A DNA stretch of 64,000 nt from assembly GCF_000686805.1 (NCBI RefSeq), contig NZ_KK366017.1, positions 310,001-374,000 of the forward strand, written 5' to 3'. The position numbers and the translations under genes are program-made. Positions within the stretch are counted from its first letter, which is position 1. Every line of letters starts with the position of its first letter. The stretch is from Bacillus sp. UNC41MFS5 (lineage in GTDB: Bacteria > Bacillota > Bacilli > Bacillales_B > DSM-18226). The notes beneath the pieces are model-generated. The model searched no databases, was not told where the DNA came from, and saw only the letters and a program-made list of their open reading frames with translations. Positions 61,781 through 64,000 of this stretch are shown piece after piece.

Positions 61781-63430
61781 TTGCGAACAAAACAGAATGC
61801 CAGTACATTACTAATAATCCTTGCCCTGTTTCTATTTTTATTTCCGTCTATTTCTTCAGCGCACGCCTACATAAAAAAATCTACACCATTGGAAAATGAA
61901 ACAGTAGAAAAAGCACCGACCGAGGTAACGATAAAATTTGATGAATCAATCCAACCGGCCTTTAACTCCATTAAGGTGTTTGATTCGGAAGGTAATCGAG
62001 TCGATAAAAACAATGGGCAAATTGATCCAAAACAACCATCCATATTAAAAAGCGGATTAAAGAAGGATCTTCCCAATGGATCCTATCGAATAAAGTGGAA
62101 GGTGGTTTCAAGTGATGGCCATCCTGTCGAAGGAGTCATTCCATTTCAGGTTGGTGATGAAGGTCAAAATTCAGCTGCTTCCAATAAGGTAACAAAGGGT
62201 TACAAACCCAAGGCCGATCTAATCGTCATTCGTTGGCTTCAATATATTAGTAATGCCTGTTATGTCGGTCTAATCTTTTTTTATATGATGGTCATGCCCA
62301 AGAAGTTAAGGGAGATAGAATCAGTTGACAAGAAGTTCCGGAAGCTAATTAGTGCAAGTCTAACACTCCTATTCTTTAGCATCCTGTTAAGTCTGCCATT
62401 ACAGGCAACGATTGAATCTGGTTTTCCATGGAGTGAAGTGTTCAGCTTTACATTATTAGAAAATATCTTAACGAACACGAATTATGGTCATTCATGGATT
62501 ATGCAAATTGCCCTCCTCATTACTCTTGCTCTCCTTACCACTTTCATCGGGATGGCCGAGAGTACGAAACGAATCATTTTGTGGGCTTGTTTTATTTTAG
62601 GAAATGCCTTGCTATGGACAAAGTCTATGACTAGTCATGCCGCTTCACAACCGAATCAATCTTTAACGATTGCGATGGATTTTCTTCATTTATTTGCCGC
62701 ATCGATATGGATTGGAAGTTTAGTTGGTTTTGTGGGCTATCTATCATTACGGAAAAATACAGATTTAAAACAAGATTATCTAAGAATGATAAAAAACTTC
62801 TCCAAATGGGGATTAATTATAGTTCTTCTCTTAACCTTTACAGGAATATATAGCAGCCTATTATATATTCCTAACCTTACAGCTCTGGTTCAAACAAACT
62901 ATGGACAGGTATTAATAGGTAAAGTTAGTTTATTTGTCCTAATGGTTGTGCTTGCTGGGGTGAATTTTCTTAAAGGAAAAAAGGGAACTGCAAAGGGATT
63001 AGGGAGACCATTAAAGGGTGAACTTTTGATGGGTCTAATCATTCTTATTCTTTCTGTCGTGTTAACCAATTTACCAACAGCCATGCAGTCGCCGGGGCCG
63101 TTCAAGGAAACCAATAGAATAAATGTAGGCAAGCAAATTACACTGAAAGCAACCCCAAATATAATTGGAACGAATTTATTTGAAGTTACATTAAAAGACA
63201 AAGCAGGACAGCCTATCAAAGATATTGAACAATTACACCTAACGTTTACAATGCTCGAAATGGATATGGGAAAAGAAACAGTTAACTTAGCAAAAACGGC
63301 TGAAGGAAAGTACGAAGTGAAAGGGTTACATTTTACCATGGCTGGAGAGTGGAACGTACATGTACACGTTTTAACAAAGTCATTAGAAAGTATCGATACA
63401 GATTTCAACGTTTTAGTGGGAAGTCAATAA
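61781..63430 (+). CDS. ycnJ: Copper uptake protein YcnJ (CopC-CopD fusion)
   Basis: A 549-residue fusion. Signal peptide ending AHA, so mature His at the N-terminus as in CopC; CopC domain about 28-125 (KKSTPLENETVEKAPTEVTIKFDE, VVSSDGHPVEGVIPFQVG with its copper His); eight CopD helices (about 150-440); an extracytoplasmic C-terminal domain (HLTFTMLEMDMGKETVNL). In B. subtilis YcnJ imports copper under limitation. TTG 61781 follows AAGGGAGTGAGGG. It is followed by ycnI 22 bases later. Confidence 0.92.
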   Translation: MRTKQNASTLLIILALFLFLFPSISSAHAYIKKSTPLENETVEKAPTEVTIKFDESIQPAFNSIKVFDSEGNRVDKNNGQIDPKQPSILKSGLKKDLPNGSYRIKWKVVSSDGHPVEGVIPFQVGDEGQNSAASNKVTKGYKPKADLIVIRWLQYISNACYVGLIFFYMMVMPKKLREIESVDKKFRKLISASLTLLFFSILLSLPLQATIESGFPWSEVFSFTLLENILTNTNYGHSWIMQIALLITLALLTTFIGMAESTKRIILWACFILGNALLWTKSMTSHAASQPNQSLTIAMDFLHLFAASIWIGSLVGFVGYLSLRKNTDLKQDYLRMIKNFSKWGLIIVLLLTFTGIYSSLLYIPNLTALVQTNYGQVLIGKVSLFVLMVVLAGVNFLKGKKGTAKGLGRPLKGELLMGLIILILSVVLTNLPTAMQSPGPFKETNRINVGKQITLKATPNIIGTNLFEVTLKDKAGQPIKDIEQLHLTFTMLEMDMGKETVNLAKTAEGKYEVKGLHFTMAGEWNVHVHVLTKSLESIDTDFNVLVGSQ

Positions 63431-63452
63431 AAACATCTGAGGAGAGTTAATA

Positions 63453-64000
63453 ATGAAAAAAATGATTGGCAGAATTTCAAAAGTATTTATTCCAGCAGTA
63501 ATCAGCTTATTTTTCTTTTCAAGTATGGCAAGTGCTCATGTAACAGTGATGCCAAAAACATCTTCTACAGGGGCTTGGGAAACTTATACATTAAAGGTGC
63601 CAGTAGAAAAAGATGTAGCTACTACGAAAGTAACTGTCAAAGCACCAGCAGGTGTTGAAGTTATGTCTTATCAACCCGTTCCAGGCTGGACCTATTCATC
63701 TGAAAAGGATGCTAGTGGAAAAGTAAAAACATTCACCTTTGAAGCGACCGGGGAAGGGATTTTAAGTGGTCAATTCCAACAATTTGTATTTGTAGCGAAA
63801 AACCCTGAAAAGGCAACCAAAGCTGCTTGGGATGCTTTTCAATATTACAAGGATGGCAGTATAGTCGAATGGACAGGAGAAGAAGGGTCTGATTCACCCC
63901 ATTCTATTACAGATATTGTAACAGCTTCCACCACGGATCAACATAGCAGTCAAACAACAGAACATAGTGATAAGACACAGTCAAAAGATAAGGAGAAAAC
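63453..64000 (+). CDS. ycnI: YcnI copper-binding protein (DUF1775), 3'-truncated by window edge
   Basis: At least 182 residues, still open at base 64000. Signal peptide SLFFFSSMASA, mature N-terminus HVTVMPKTSSTGAWETYTLKVPVEKD: the N-terminal His and Trp bind Cu(II) in YcnI. The DUF1775 fold follows (APAGVEVMSYQPVPGWTYS, AWDAFQYYKDGSIVEWTGEEGS), then a Ser/Thr/His-rich linker toward a membrane anchor outside the window. GAGGAGAG precedes the ATG. It forms an operon with ycnJ. Confidence 0.93.
   Translation, partial: MKKMIGRISKVFIPAVISLFFFSSMASAHVTVMPKTSSTGAWETYTLKVPVEKDVATTKVTVKAPAGVEVMSYQPVPGWTYSSEKDASGKVKTFTFEATGEGILSGQFQQFVFVAKNPEKATKAAWDAFQYYKDGSIVEWTGEEGSDSPHSITDIVTASTTDQHSSQTTEHSDKTQSKDKEK

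Overview
The window is a low-GC Firmicute chromosome segment, and the gene content points to an aerobic, endospore-forming Bacillaceae member (Bacillus or Neobacillus-like). Evidence: many sporulation genes (cotO, cotZ, spoVACDE, yjcZ, spoVIF), a conserved yjc gene order as I remember it from Bacillus subtilis, a class IV PHA synthase (phaR/phaC), desKR, yknWXYZ, and AGGAGG-type ribosome binding sites throughout. No prophage, insertion sequence or CRISPR array was seen. One tRNA gene, tRNA-Val(GAC), is present.

Layout. 1-10.4 kb: 3' end of fabI, then spore coat and spore germination/maturation genes, then helicase yjcD and yjcF-yjcG-yjcH. 10.5-11.4 kb: tRNA-Val followed by about 0.7 kb of decayed DNA. 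11.4-15.7 kb: an acyl-CoA dehydrogenase-like flavoprotein with a polar amino acid/cystine-type ABC importer. 16-24.1 kb: TRAP transporter, YesM/YesN-type two-component system and a secreted GH3 glycosidase. The TRAP and GH3 promoters share the same direct-repeat element, -10 box and cre site, so they look like one regulon. 24.2-26.2 kb: alkA and a 2-hydroxyacid dehydrogenase. 26.4-31.2 kb: ctaB, a ba3-family heme-copper oxidase (IIa, II, I), a Sco protein and a His/Met-rich membrane protein. Subunit I has Asn at the position of the active-site cross-linked Tyr, which raises the possibility of an NO reductase. 32.5-36.3 kb: yknWXYZ behind a near-perfect sigma-W promoter. 36.4-42.7 kb: stand-alone trpB, a short YitT protein, two pseudogenes and a PHA cluster that lacks phaB. 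43.8-45.5 kb: desK-desR with no des gene beside them. 46.7-48.8 kb: ABC exporter and IDEAL protein. 49-52.6 kb: ykoGH-like two-component system with two PepSY proteins, one carrying a 51-bp tandem repeat. 52.8-56.4 kb: pabB-pabA-pabC and a nucleotidyltransferase. 56.6-64 kb: a copper locus (ydhK, DsbD/CcdA-like protein, a Cys-rich micro-ORF, copZ, copA, a frameshifted membrane protein gene, ycnJ, ycnI).

A 13-15 bp inverted repeat (GGTGCCTGACACC or its complement) occurs seven times between 26 and 53 kb, always between genes. All functional names rest on reading motifs and on remembered family features; no database search was run.
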